From: Methanosarcinales archaeon
GTDB lineage: Archaea; Halobacteriota; Methanosarcinia; Methanosarcinales; Methanogasteraceae
DNA length: 29,857 nucleotides
Direction: 5' to 3'
NCBI GenBank assembly: GCA_030606635.1
Contig: JAUWGA010000003.1
Location: 1 to 29,857 of the forward strand
The notes under the pieces are model-generated. The model was not told where the DNA came from. It made no database searches and was given only the letters and a program-made list of their open reading frames with translations. Made by a program: the position numbers and the translations under genes. Shown piece by piece: positions 16,383 to 22,691 of the stretch (its first letter is position 1; each line of letters starts with the position of its first letter).

Positions 16383-16679
16383 ATGTACGATCCGGTTTTC
16401 ATAATGAATGTCAAGACGGTGATGACCACAGCAAACGTGGTGCTGCTGGTTTTATTGCTGGCTATTTATGTCCGAAGTTACGCACAGATCAAATCGAAGT
16501 TCACGCTGGGTTTGATGATATTTGCGTCCCTCCTGTTCTTGCAGGCGGTCATGTCGACTCCAGGCATGCATGCTGCTGCGTGCGGGCGTCGGATGTGCGT
16601 AATCGGACCGCTTGACGTGATACCTGACATACTCGAATTTATGGCGCTTTTGGTGCTGCTGTACCTCAGTTCGGAATGA
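16383..16679 (+). CDS. Small conserved archaeal membrane protein
   Basis: The 98-residue protein has three predicted membrane helices: about 12-28 (ANVVLLVLLLAIYV), about 38-56 (FTLGLMIFASLLFLQAV) and about 79-95 (ILEFMALLVLLYLS). An outer loop between helices 2 and 3 contains His, Met and two Cys residues (MHAAACGRRMCV), a possible metal-binding patch. The family recurs in archaea next to small HTH regulators; it has no known function to me. It directly follows the winged-helix gene and is probably co-transcribed. Its last 50 bases are the left border of a duplicated segment that reappears at 17296, so the paralogous promoter module was copied together with the 3' end of this gene. Confidence 0.65.
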   Translation: MYDPVFIMNVKTVMTTANVVLLVLLLAIYVRSYAQIKSKFTLGLMIFASLLFLQAVMSTPGMHAAACGRRMCVIGPLDVIPDILEFMALLVLLYLSSE

Positions 16680-16720
16680 ATTTGGCATGATTTGGGTGTA
16701 ATTCGGGCATAATAATATAT
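16680..16720 (+). promoter_or_regulatory. Phased 11-bp repeats running into a TATA box
   Basis: Starting one base after the membrane-protein stop: ATTTGGCATG, ATTTGGGTGTA (16690-16700), ATTCGGGCATA (16701-16711), then ATAATATATG. The unit is 10-11 bp, one helical turn, and the series leads into the AT-rich promoter core. This is the shape of a multi-site operator on one face of the helix. The fuller version stands at 17329. Confidence 0.6.
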
Positions 16721-16745
16721 GCGTGGATTCACTGATCACTGAAGT

Positions 16746-16757
16746 GCCCGGACGGGC
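16746..16757 (+). promoter_or_regulatory. Short 5'-leader hairpin, copy 1
   Basis: GCCC-GGAC-GGGC is a 4-bp stem with a 4-base loop followed by TAA, about 30 bases before the start codon. The equivalent site at 17417 keeps the stem but has a different loop. Confidence 0.4.
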
Positions 16758-16787
16758 TAAGATTAAACGGAGGTGAAACACACGAAA

Positions 16788-17192
16788 ATGAAAAGAAGAA
16801 CAATTGCCGGAATACTGCTAATCGCGCTGGTCGCGGTTTCTGTCGGAGTTGCTGCTGAGGCTGAATCAATTAACATCGTTGTATCTCCTCACACTCTTAA
16901 TCTCGAATCCCATGGAAGCGGTGTAACTGTGCATACAGATATCGCCTTCCGTGAAGTGAACTGTAGCACCGTGACTCTGAAGGTTGAAGGAGCTGAGATA
17001 CCTATACGTTCCTGCTACTCCGATTTATGTGGTGACTTGGTCGTCAAGGTCGATCGGGAAAATGTGACGGGTGTTGCCAGCCCCGACTACGCTACTTTTA
17101 CGCTCACCGGCGAGACTAACGACGGGGCGACGTTCGCAGGGAATGATACCATTAGAGTGATCGACGTTGCGGCAAGCGGTTCCAAAAATTGA
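16788..17192 (+). CDS. Secreted protein with Ig-like/beta-rich domain, unknown family
   Basis: The 134-residue protein has a clear signal peptide (MKRRTIAGILLIALVAVSVG, cut near VAAEAES). About 105 mature residues follow, alternating in a beta-sandwich manner (INIVVSPHTLNL, GVTVHTDIAFREV, STVTLKVEGAEI, DYATFTLTGETNDG). Three Cys residues are present (in VNCST, RSCYSDLC). The pattern resembles short cell-surface or periplasmic beta domains that describe polynomial-like or cohesin-like repeats, but I cannot assign it. The ATG at 16788 is preferred to the GTG at 16773, which lies inside the GGAGGTGA ribosome-binding site. Promoter, leader and signal peptide are duplicated in the next gene. Confidence 0.75.
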   Translation: MKRRTIAGILLIALVAVSVGVAAEAESINIVVSPHTLNLESHGSGVTVHTDIAFREVNCSTVTLKVEGAEIPIRSCYSDLCGDLVVKVDRENVTGVASPDYATFTLTGETNDGATFAGNDTIRVIDVAASGSKN

Positions 17193-17205
17193 AGTTCGAA
17201 CATGG

Positions 17206-17245
17206 ACGTAGCGGATGGGTAGCAAAAAAAGCTGCTCAGCTACGT
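17206..17245 (+). terminator. Hairpin after the secreted-protein gene
   Basis: ACGTAGC (17206-17212) pairs with GCTACGT (17239-17245), with an inner AGC-A7-GCT. T-rich sequence follows (TTCATTTAATTTTATAG, and ATTTTTTAATT around 17273-17284). It stands 14 bases past the stop and probably ends this transcript. Confidence 0.45.
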
Positions 17246-17328
17246 TCATTTAATTTTATAGCCCATATCTCTCATTTTTTAATTATTTATTACGAGACAT
17301 ACTTGAATTTATGGCGCTTCTGCACCCC

Positions 17329-17396
17329 ATTTTGGGCGGAATTTGGGCATGATTCTGGCGAGATTTGGATATAATTCTGGAATAATTATATATATC
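17329..17396 (+). promoter_or_regulatory. Five phased 11-bp repeats abutting a TATA box
   Basis: The units are ATTTTGGGCGGA (17329-17340), ATTTGGGCATG (17341-17351), ATTCTGGCGAG (17352-17362), ATTTGGATATA (17363-17373) and ATTCTGGAATA (17374-17384). They are followed in phase by the TATA box ATTATATATATC (17385-17396). The shared core is ATTYKGG. Exact 11-bp spacing puts every copy on the same face of the DNA, upstream of and touching the TATA box, as expected for a cooperatively bound archaeal regulator. The transcript would start near 17418-17420. Confidence 0.65.
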
Positions 17397-17416
17397 AAAC
17401 CCACTGATTGAGTATT

Positions 17417-17428
17417 GCCCAAATGGGC
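17417..17428 (+). promoter_or_regulatory. Short 5'-leader hairpin, copy 2
   Basis: GCCC-AAAT-GGGC forms a 4-bp stem at the predicted 5' end of the message, 25 bases before the start codon and just before the AGGTGAAA ribosome-binding site. Stem and following TAA are conserved with copy 1 while the loop has changed. Confidence 0.4.
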
Positions 17429-17453
17429 TAAACTCGAACAAGGTGAAAACAAA

Positions 17454-17870
17454 ATGAAGATAAGAACAATGACTGGAATCCTGATCGTTGCGCTGGTCGC
17501 GCTCTCCATAGGAGTCGCTGCTGCCCAGTACGGTCAGGGTAGCGGCGCTGGCGGCGCCAAATATGTAGATGCCAACGGTGATGGGATATGCGACAATATC
17601 GGCAACTGCACGGGATTCGTGGACGCTGATGACGATGGTGTCTGCGACAATCGTGGCGACTGCGGACATGGACGCGGTGGATGCGGATGCGGCGGCAGTG
17701 GCATGAACTTTGTCGATAGTGATGGTGATGGCATCTGTGACAACATCGGCACCAACGGCAGAGACTCTGACGGCGACGGCATTCCGAACGGACAGGACGA
17801 CGATCATGAGCAGCCGCGAGATGGAAGCGGTCGCGGTAATGGTGGGGCTGACAAAGGGCGCGCCCGCTAA
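17454..17870 (+). CDS. Secreted calcium-binding-repeat protein (DxDGDG loops)
   Basis: The 138-residue product has a signal peptide (MKIRTMTGILIVALVALSIG, then VAAAQ). It is followed by aspartate-rich, Ca-binding type loops: VDANGDGICDN, VDADDDGVCDN, VDSDGDGICDN and DSDGDGIPNGQDDD. A Gly/Cys-rich linker (GHGRGGCGCGGSG) lies between loops 2 and 3. The loops resemble thrombospondin type 3 and EF-hand/dockerin loops. Each of the first three pairs the loop with a Cys, giving an even cysteine pattern that could form disulfides or bind metal. The start is the ATG at 17454, after AGGTGAAAACAAA; an earlier in-frame ATG at 17415 would precede the predicted transcript start. A strong hairpin-T6 terminator follows. 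Function unknown. Confidence 0.75.
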   Translation: MKIRTMTGILIVALVALSIGVAAAQYGQGSGAGGAKYVDANGDGICDNIGNCTGFVDADDDGVCDNRGDCGHGRGGCGCGGSGMNFVDSDGDGICDNIGTNGRDSDGDGIPNGQDDDHEQPRDGSGRGNGGADKGRAR

Positions 17871-17881
17871 GTCTGTGCTGT

Positions 17882-17910
17882 GTGCGTGGAACTACCACGC
17901 ACTCTTTTTT
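17882..17910 (+). terminator. Hairpin-T6 terminator
   Basis: GTGCGTGG (17882-17889) and CCACGCAC (17895-17902) form a perfect 8-bp stem with a 5-base loop, followed by CTCTTTTTT. It lies 12 bases past the stop of the Ca-binding-repeat gene. Confidence 0.8.
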
Positions 17911-17963
17911 ATTAGATAACGCATAACAATATAAATAATAAATCATACAATGAGATAAATTAA

Positions 17964-18257
17964 ATGAGAAAATTTGCAGCAATGGGAATTGTGGTATTGA
18001 TAATTGCCGCGGCAGGCTGTATCGCCCCCGACAAAACCCCCATAGAAGAAACTGGCGGCGAAACAGATGACAGAAATATACAGCGTTCTGAGGGGGGCGA
18101 AGGGCAGGGCATTGGACTGCAGGACGATGACGGCGATGGAATTCCGAACAAGGACGACCCTGATTTTCAGAGGGGAGTCAACCGAAACAATAACACAGTT
18201 AATACAACCCGGATCGACGAAACCAACGATGGAATCGATGGCGGACAGGGCGTATAA
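17964..18257 (+). CDS. Small acidic lipoprotein with DxDGDGIPN loop
   Basis: The 97-residue protein has a lipoprotein signal peptide with lipobox AAAGC (Cys19), then a short, acidic, disordered body. This contains one Ca-binding-like loop, DDDGDGIPNKDDPDF, similar to the last loop (DSDGDGIPNGQDDD) of the protein encoded just upstream. The C-terminus is Asn/Thr/Asp/Gly-rich. It probably sits on the outside of the membrane. An AT-rich region (CAATATAAATAATAAA) before the gene gives it its own promoter, as expected after the terminator at 17882-17910. A T-rich tract (TCTTTTTATTTTTTT) just after the stop probably ends the message. No family recognised. Confidence 0.65.
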   Translation: MRKFAAMGIVVLIIAAAGCIAPDKTPIEETGGETDDRNIQRSEGGEGQGIGLQDDDGDGIPNKDDPDFQRGVNRNNNTVNTTRIDETNDGIDGGQGV

Positions 18258-18282
18258 AATGACGCGCTCTTTTTATTTTTTT
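18258..18282 (+). terminator. Oligo-T terminator after the lipoprotein gene
   Basis: Immediately after the stop the sequence runs into TCTTTTTATTTTTTT, a typical archaeal U-rich terminator tract. Confidence 0.5.
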
Positions 18283-18335
18283 AAGGATCGAAAATCTTTT
18301 AAACACTGAATCACTATATATAAAGGGAGTGGAAT

Positions 18336-19286
18336 ATGGAACGAAATACGATATATCTATCAGTCATCTGCATCGCTTTATCCATGATACTAATCTCTGT
18401 ACCAGTTATGGCAGAAGGTGGCGGAGGTGGTGGCGGTGGTGCAGGCGGTGGCAGAAACACTGACGCATCATCCATTCTGGCAGAGTTATCATCGATAAAA
18501 TTCATTCTCGGAGGAATTGCTGCACTTTCAGGACTTATACTTCTGAAAACGATCAAAATCAATCGAAACATCAGGACACTCCTGATGTTCGCCGTCTTTG
18601 TGCTCTTCGGGGTGCTGGTGATCATGCACCAGCCAAGCCCGCTGCGCGCAGTGGTGGATCCGGTAACGGCTCTCGCAACTGGCAGTGCGATCACGCTTAA
18701 GAAAACGGCAATGGCGGTCTTCATCGGCGGCTTGTCGGTCATCGGAGCGAAACTGTTCTGCGGATGGGTCTGCCCGTTTGGGGCATTGCAAGAGATCGTA
18801 AACAGAATTCCGGCACCATCCGGGAAGAAGATCAAGTTGCCGTTTAAGATCTCGAACAGTATCCGGATTTCGATCTTTGCTATTAGTTTAGTTATGATTA
18901 TCTCCATAGGAAGTGATCTTTACACATACCACAGCATCTTAAACCCGTTTGAGCTCTTTGAATGGCATTTTGAAGCGGTGCTGGCAGTTCTGGTTGGCAC
19001 GGTGCTGATCGCATCAGTATTTGTGTACCGCCCGTTCTGCTATCTCGTATGCCCGGTCGGGCTCCTGACGTGGCTGCTTGAGCACGTAAGCATCTTCCGT
19101 GTGCGTCTTGATAAGGGGAAGTGTGATGACTGCAAGAAATGCATTTTAAAGTCGCCATGCCCGTCGGTCAAAGCGATAATGGATGGTGACACGTTGCGAC
19201 CCGATTGTCACGCATGTGGTATATGTATCGATGCATGTCCGAAAGACGCGCTTAGGTTCGGAATCTGGAAAAAAGCGAAGGCATAA
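18336..19286 (+). CDS. Polytopic [4Fe-4S] protein of the NapH/NosR/CcoG type
   Basis: The 316-residue membrane protein has a signal-like first helix and a glycine run (about 28-39). Several helices follow, with two CX3CP motifs characteristic of this family, C142-C146 (CGWVCPFG) and C235-C239 (CYLVCPVG). The C-terminal ferredoxin domain has two [4Fe-4S] sites: C263, C266, C269, C275 (CDDCKKC then CP) and C291, C294, C297, C301 (CHACGICIDAC). Relatives pass electrons between the quinone pool or cytoplasm and outer-face partners. Here it follows two secreted acidic Ca-loop proteins, so an extracytoplasmic electron-transfer role is possible, but no catalytic partner is visible. A TATATATAAAG lies only 12 bases before the ATG, and GGGAGTGG serves as ribosome-binding site. 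It is convergent with the radical SAM gene. Confidence 0.85.
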   Translation: MERNTIYLSVICIALSMILISVPVMAEGGGGGGGGAGGGRNTDASSILAELSSIKFILGGIAALSGLILLKTIKINRNIRTLLMFAVFVLFGVLVIMHQPSPLRAVVDPVTALATGSAITLKKTAMAVFIGGLSVIGAKLFCGWVCPFGALQEIVNRIPAPSGKKIKLPFKISNSIRISIFAISLVMIISIGSDLYTYHSILNPFELFEWHFEAVLAVLVGTVLIASVFVYRPFCYLVCPVGLLTWLLEHVSIFRVRLDKGKCDDCKKCILKSPCPSVKAIMDGDTLRPDCHACGICIDACPKDALRFGIWKKAKA

Positions 19287-19300
19287 AAGTACGGTGGGTT

Positions 19301-20605
19301 TTATTTCCCGCGATACTTCTGTAGCAGCCTTGTTACCGCACGCACATCGCCCCCCTGCTGCCTGGCATCATCGAGGCACGCCTGGTACAGTTGATCAGTC
19401 AGGAGACTTGGCATTGACTTGCACATCTGGGCGTGCAGTGTGAGATCGAAGCACCGCGCCTCGCTCTCTGTCAGTTTCAGTGCCTTATACTCGCCGGTAT
19501 GCGCAATAAATGTTGGATTCTCCGAATCATCTGTTTTTAGCACGAGGTCTGCAAGATGAGTCTCCGGGATCGGCTCTGCGATGCTTATGAAGGCGTCGTC
19601 CAGGAACGTATCCCCGATTAAGTCCTTTGTCAACTGGTAATCTTCAGCAGTCTCACCCGGATAGCCGACGATGAAGCTTCCTGCAACCTTCACGCCGCAC
19701 TGCTGCGCCAGTTCGATCGCATAAATGTTATTCTCCGAATCAACCCCTTTCCGCATCTCCTTAAGCATCTTGTCGCTTCCCGACTCGATCCCGTAATAGA
19801 CCCAGCCCATCGTGAAGTCGTGGATCGCATGGAGCATCTCCTCGTTGACATAATCAACCCTGATGTCGGGAACCGAGACGTTTCTGCCCCCCATCACCTC
19901 TGCGATCGATTGCAGCAGTTCGACAAACGCGCTCACATTGACCGATTTTTCATGATGGTTATACTGGTACAGCGAACTCGTTCCGCCACTGATCGCGATC
20001 CTCTGAACGCCGCGCTGCTTAAACTCCTTTATCTCCGCGATGATGTCCGCAATCTCCCGGCTCCTAATCTTCGTTCCAAAGAACTTCGGGACCTGACAGA
20101 AGCCACAGGCTCCGATGCAACCCCTGTGCGTCTCGATATACACATTCGCGCCCCTGATACTCTGGTCGCTGATGTCATCAGGTATCAGCGGCATCGGTCT
20201 CTTAAGTTTTGCAGGTTTGGGCTCAGTCCGGACGATCTTGCCATCGTTTCTGAATGCGATTCCGGAGATATCTTCCGAAACTCCGTTGCTTAGCAGTTCA
20301 ACCGTTGACTCCTCGCCCTCCCCGACGATAACTCCGTCCACGTCCAGTTCTCCGAGAATGATGTCGGGATATGCGCTAACAGGACCGCCGACATAGATCG
20401 GTTTGCTGCTCTGCTCTGCGAAGTTCCTGATCCGGCTGTCAAGGAGGTGGAGTGTCGAGTAGAGGCTCAGTAAGATTATGTCTGTGTCTGCGCTGACATC
20501 CGTATTTTTGGTGAGCGTTACGTCGAATCCCGCATCCACAAGAACTCCGCCGATCACCATCGAGCCATACGTATAGAGTTCAGGGGAGACGATCGTGATC
20601 TTCAT
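19301..20605 (-). CDS. B12-binding radical SAM enzyme, probable MCR glutamine C-methyltransferase
   Basis: The 434-residue protein has an N-terminal cobalamin-binding-like Rossmann domain (about 1-140; GGVLVDAGFDVTLTK, then PIYVGGPVSAYPDIILGEL and DGVIVGEGEESTVELL). Next is a radical SAM barrel with the CX3CX2C cluster motif in HRGCIGACGFCQVPKFFGT (Cys near 162-169) and ISGGTSSLYQYN. Later it has WVYYGIESGSDKMLKEMRKG and SFIVGYPGET. The sequence around the cluster and the length resemble the archaeal MJ_0865-type B12/radical SAM proteins, a group that includes the enzyme making 2-methylglutamine in McrA. With atwA, mmp3 and mmp6 in the same window this is the best guess, but another methylated substrate is possible. 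No classical His cobalamin ligand motif is obvious. It is single and convergent with the Fe-S gene. Confidence 0.7.
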   Translation of the reverse strand: MKITIVSPELYTYGSMVIGGVLVDAGFDVTLTKNTDVSADTDIILLSLYSTLHLLDSRIRNFAEQSSKPIYVGGPVSAYPDIILGELDVDGVIVGEGEESTVELLSNGVSEDISGIAFRNDGKIVRTEPKPAKLKRPMPLIPDDISDQSIRGANVYIETHRGCIGACGFCQVPKFFGTKIRSREIADIIAEIKEFKQRGVQRIAISGGTSSLYQYNHHEKSVNVSAFVELLQSIAEVMGGRNVSVPDIRVDYVNEEMLHAIHDFTMGWVYYGIESGSDKMLKEMRKGVDSENNIYAIELAQQCGVKVAGSFIVGYPGETAEDYQLTKDLIGDTFLDDAFISIAEPIPETHLADLVLKTDDSENPTFIAHTGEYKALKLTESEARCFDLTLHAQMCKSMPSLLTDQLYQACLDDARQQGGDVRAVTRLLQKYRGK

Positions 20606-20765
20606 GTTTGGTTAATCTGGGTGCGGTCATGGTATATTTGTTTTTACCGTGATCAGAAAAACCACGCGCTGGCTAAAGTGACCTAAAAAAATAAAAAGAG
20701 GGGAAGGAATCTGCAGGGCTGCCCAGAATCGTGTAGGGCTGTGCAAGTCCTTGATATGCACTCAG

Positions 20766-20800
20766 CCCCGCATATATAAATCAATAATCCAAGAGCGGGG
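20766..20800 (+). promoter_or_regulatory. Inverted repeat enclosing a TATA box, upstream of leuA
   Basis: CCCCGC (20766-20771) and GCGGGG (20795-20800) flank ATATATAAATC. The perfect 6-bp arms bracket a good TATA box (20773-20780) about 120 bases before the leuA start. A second TATA-like TTTTATATC lies at 20849-20857. The arms could be an operator or an RNA hairpin. The 295 bases between the radical SAM gene and the leuA start otherwise show only short frames with no support. Confidence 0.45.
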
Positions 20801-20889
20801 TGAAAGTGAATGCGCCTCCGATGGGCGTGTCATGTGCCACACCAAAGATTTTATATCTTGACCGGACATATCATCATCTCCCAACATCT

Positions 20890-20942
20890 GGAGGATTTAT
20901 ATGACAGAAACCAATATGAGGGATCATTTTTTACCGCACTGA
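20890..20942 (+). other. Out-of-frame 5' start of leuA (ribosome-binding site, ATG, T6 run)
   Basis: GGAGG (20890-20894) with ideal spacing leads to ATG at 20901, which opens a 13-codon frame (MTETNMRDHFLPH) ending at 20942. The frame that follows, in the leuA phase, reads YRTEKLSGKRVRIFDTTLRD. Removing one T from the T6 run at 20927-20932 would join them into one protein, MTETNMRDHFYRTEKLSGK and onward. So leuA probably began at 20901. The extra T is a mutation, a sequencing error, or a site of +1 slippage. If the ATG is not used for LeuA, this is a 13-residue leader peptide. Confidence 0.55.
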
Positions 20943-20961
20943 AAAACTCAGTGGAAAACGC

Positions 20962-22455
20962 GTGCGCATCTTCGATACCACGCTGCGTGACGGTGAGCAG
21001 ACGCCTGGCGTATCGCTTTCTCTCGAAGAGAAACTTGGGATCGCGAAGCAACTGGACAAACTCGGCATCGATATTATGGAGGCGGGCTTCCCGATCGCAT
21101 CGGCAGGCGAGAAGGACGCGGTCTCAAAGATCGTGAAAGCCGGACTGGACGCACAGATATGCGGACTATCAAGAGTGATAACAGCTGACATCGATGCATG
21201 TCTCGACTGCGATGTCGGCATGGTGCATACATTTGTATCCACCTCCGACGTCCAGCGGATACACACCATCGGCAAGTCGAGAGAAGAGGTCGTGGATCTT
21301 GCAGTCGATGCGGTGCAGTACATCAAGGATCACGGCAGAGCGTGCATGTTCTCCGCGATGGACGCAACACGGACCGATATTGATTACCTGATCGATATAT
21401 GCAAACGCGTCGAGGAGGTTGGCTGCGATATCATCAACGTCCCTGATACCGTGGGCGTGATGGTGCCATCTGCGATGTACCGGCTGATCGAAGAGATCAA
21501 GAGGTCGGTGTCGCTGCCGCTTGATGTGCACTGCCACAACGACTACGGGCTTGCGGTTGCAAACAGCATCGCAGCAGTGGAAGCGGGCGCGAGTCAGGTT
21601 CAGGTGACGATCAACGGGCTTGGAGAGCGCGCGGGAAACGCGGATCTTGCAGAGACCGTGATGATCCTGCACACGATTCATGGAGCAAGGACGAATATCA
21701 AGACCGAATACCTCTTCGAGACATCGCGCATGGTCGAGAAGTACACTGGCGTTCGGGTTTCGCAGTTGATGCCAGTGGTTGGCGAGAATGCGTTTGCACA
21801 CGAATCAGGCATCCACACGCACGGCGTGCTCGTTTGCACCGACACATTCGAGCCCGGGGTGATGACACCTGAGATGGTCGGGCAGAAGCGCAGGATCGTT
21901 CTCGGGAAACATGCCGGCAAACACGCTGTAAAACAGGCGATCGATTCGGCAGGGTTCGTGACAAGTGAAGAGCAACTGACAGAGATACTCATGCGGATCA
22001 AGGAACTTGGAGATAAGGGCAAACGGGTCACCGATGCAGACCTCTACGCCATCACCGAGTCCGTTCTCGGGGAAGTCTCCGGAAAAGAGCAGTTCATCGA
22101 GCTCATGGAGGTTTCAGTGATGACCGGGAACATCATCACGCCGACTGCGTCTGTGAAGGCGATTGTTGGCGGAGATATGAAGGTCATAGCAAACGTCGGC
22201 GTCGGTCCCGTGGATGCCGCCTTAAATGCCGTGAGAAATCTGCTTGGCGAAGGGACAAAGGTGCGCCTGCACGATTTCAAACTCGAAGCGATCTCAGGCG
22301 GCTCTGACGCGCTTGCAGAGGTGACGATCGCGGTAGAGGATGAGAAGGGCAGGATCGTGAGCGCGGGCGCCGCGAGAGAAGATATCGTGCTGGCATCGGT
22401 CGAAGCGCTTGTGAATGCGATCAACCGGCTGATCATGGTACGTGGAAAGGTGTGA
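20962..22455 (+). CDS. leuA: 2-isopropylmalate synthase family enzyme (LeuA/CimA)
   Basis: The open frame from the GTG at 20962 gives 497 residues. It begins directly at the catalytic RIFDTTLRDGEQTPGVSL of the alpha-isopropylmalate/citramalate/homocitrate synthase family. The metal-binding HCHND is near residue 190, followed by NGLGERAGNADLAETVM and a full C-terminal regulatory domain (about 370-497; ASVKAIVGGDMKVIANVGVG, HDFKLEAISGGSDALAEV). These enzymes condense acetyl-CoA with a 2-oxo acid in the cytoplasm. The regulatory domain points to LeuA (leucine) or CimA (isoleucine) rather than the shorter AksA of coenzyme B synthesis; the sequence does not decide between the first two. Relatives usually have about 10-25 residues before RIFDTTLRDG, which here lie in another frame from the well-placed ATG at 20901. 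Confidence 0.88.
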   Translation: MRIFDTTLRDGEQTPGVSLSLEEKLGIAKQLDKLGIDIMEAGFPIASAGEKDAVSKIVKAGLDAQICGLSRVITADIDACLDCDVGMVHTFVSTSDVQRIHTIGKSREEVVDLAVDAVQYIKDHGRACMFSAMDATRTDIDYLIDICKRVEEVGCDIINVPDTVGVMVPSAMYRLIEEIKRSVSLPLDVHCHNDYGLAVANSIAAVEAGASQVQVTINGLGERAGNADLAETVMILHTIHGARTNIKTEYLFETSRMVEKYTGVRVSQLMPVVGENAFAHESGIHTHGVLVCTDTFEPGVMTPEMVGQKRRIVLGKHAGKHAVKQAIDSAGFVTSEEQLTEILMRIKELGDKGKRVTDADLYAITESVLGEVSGKEQFIELMEVSVMTGNIITPTASVKAIVGGDMKVIANVGVGPVDAALNAVRNLLGEGTKVRLHDFKLEAISGGSDALAEVTIAVEDEKGRIVSAGAAREDIVLASVEALVNAINRLIMVRGKV

Positions 22456-22464
22456 TGTGTCCTT

Positions 22465-22483
22465 GGGGGGGTGATAATCCCCC
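22465..22483 (+). terminator. G/C hairpin after leuA
   Basis: GGGGGGG (22465-22471) can pair with CCCCC (22479-22483) around GTGATAAT, 9 bases past the leuA stop. There is no following T-run, so it may act more as a 3' stabiliser. The rest of the gap to the hemB stop (to 22691) holds no gene I can support. Confidence 0.4.
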
Positions 22484-22691
22484 TCCCGGCACCTCTGCAT
22501 CCTTTTCAGGTGTCATTCACCCCATTCATGATTTAATCCATTTTTACATAGATCCATACCAGTAAAACATGAATAATACGAATCACATGAATGTCATTCG
22601 ACATCGCGGCTCTATTTCAAGGACGTCCAATCTGACCCATGTTATTCTGTGACGCCCCTTGACTTCATGGGCGCGTATACGCCACTTGGCT

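Larger units (their letters stand above)
16626..16859 (+). repeat. Duplicated module, copy 1 (gene tail, promoter, leader, signal peptide)
   Basis: This segment matches 17296-17525 in order. Both have GACATACTYGAATTTATGGCGCTT (23 of 24 bases identical, 16626-16649 and 17296-17319), then 11-bp ATTYGGG-type repeats, a TATA box, a short GCCC/GGGC hairpin followed by TAA, a Shine-Dalgarno-like AGGTGAAA, and a start plus signal peptide (MKRRTIAGILLIALVAVSVG against MKIRTMTGILIVALVALSIG). After the signal peptide the encoded proteins are unrelated. Confidence 0.8.
17296..17525 (+). repeat. Duplicated module, copy 2
   Basis: This is the counterpart of 16626-16859 (described there). The 24-base gene-tail match here is non-coding, so copy 1, where that sequence is part of the membrane-protein gene, is probably the source. 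The 11-bp repeat array has five units here against three in copy 1. Confidence 0.8.

Noticed and set aside
17428..17982. 184-codon minus-strand frame opposite the Ca-loop protein
   Set aside because: Its His/Arg/Cys-rich repeats are the reverse reading of the GAT-rich repeats; the plus strand has signal peptide, promoter and terminator.
20690..20860. Possible riboswitch upstream of leuA
   Set aside because: Apart from the CCCCGC/GCGGGG arms I could not match any known riboswitch core, and such elements are rare in archaea.
20810..21136. 108-codon plus-strand frame starting after GGGGTGAAAGTGA
   Set aside because: It runs into the conserved leuA sequence in another frame, and its translation resembles no protein. 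A leader role cannot be shown.
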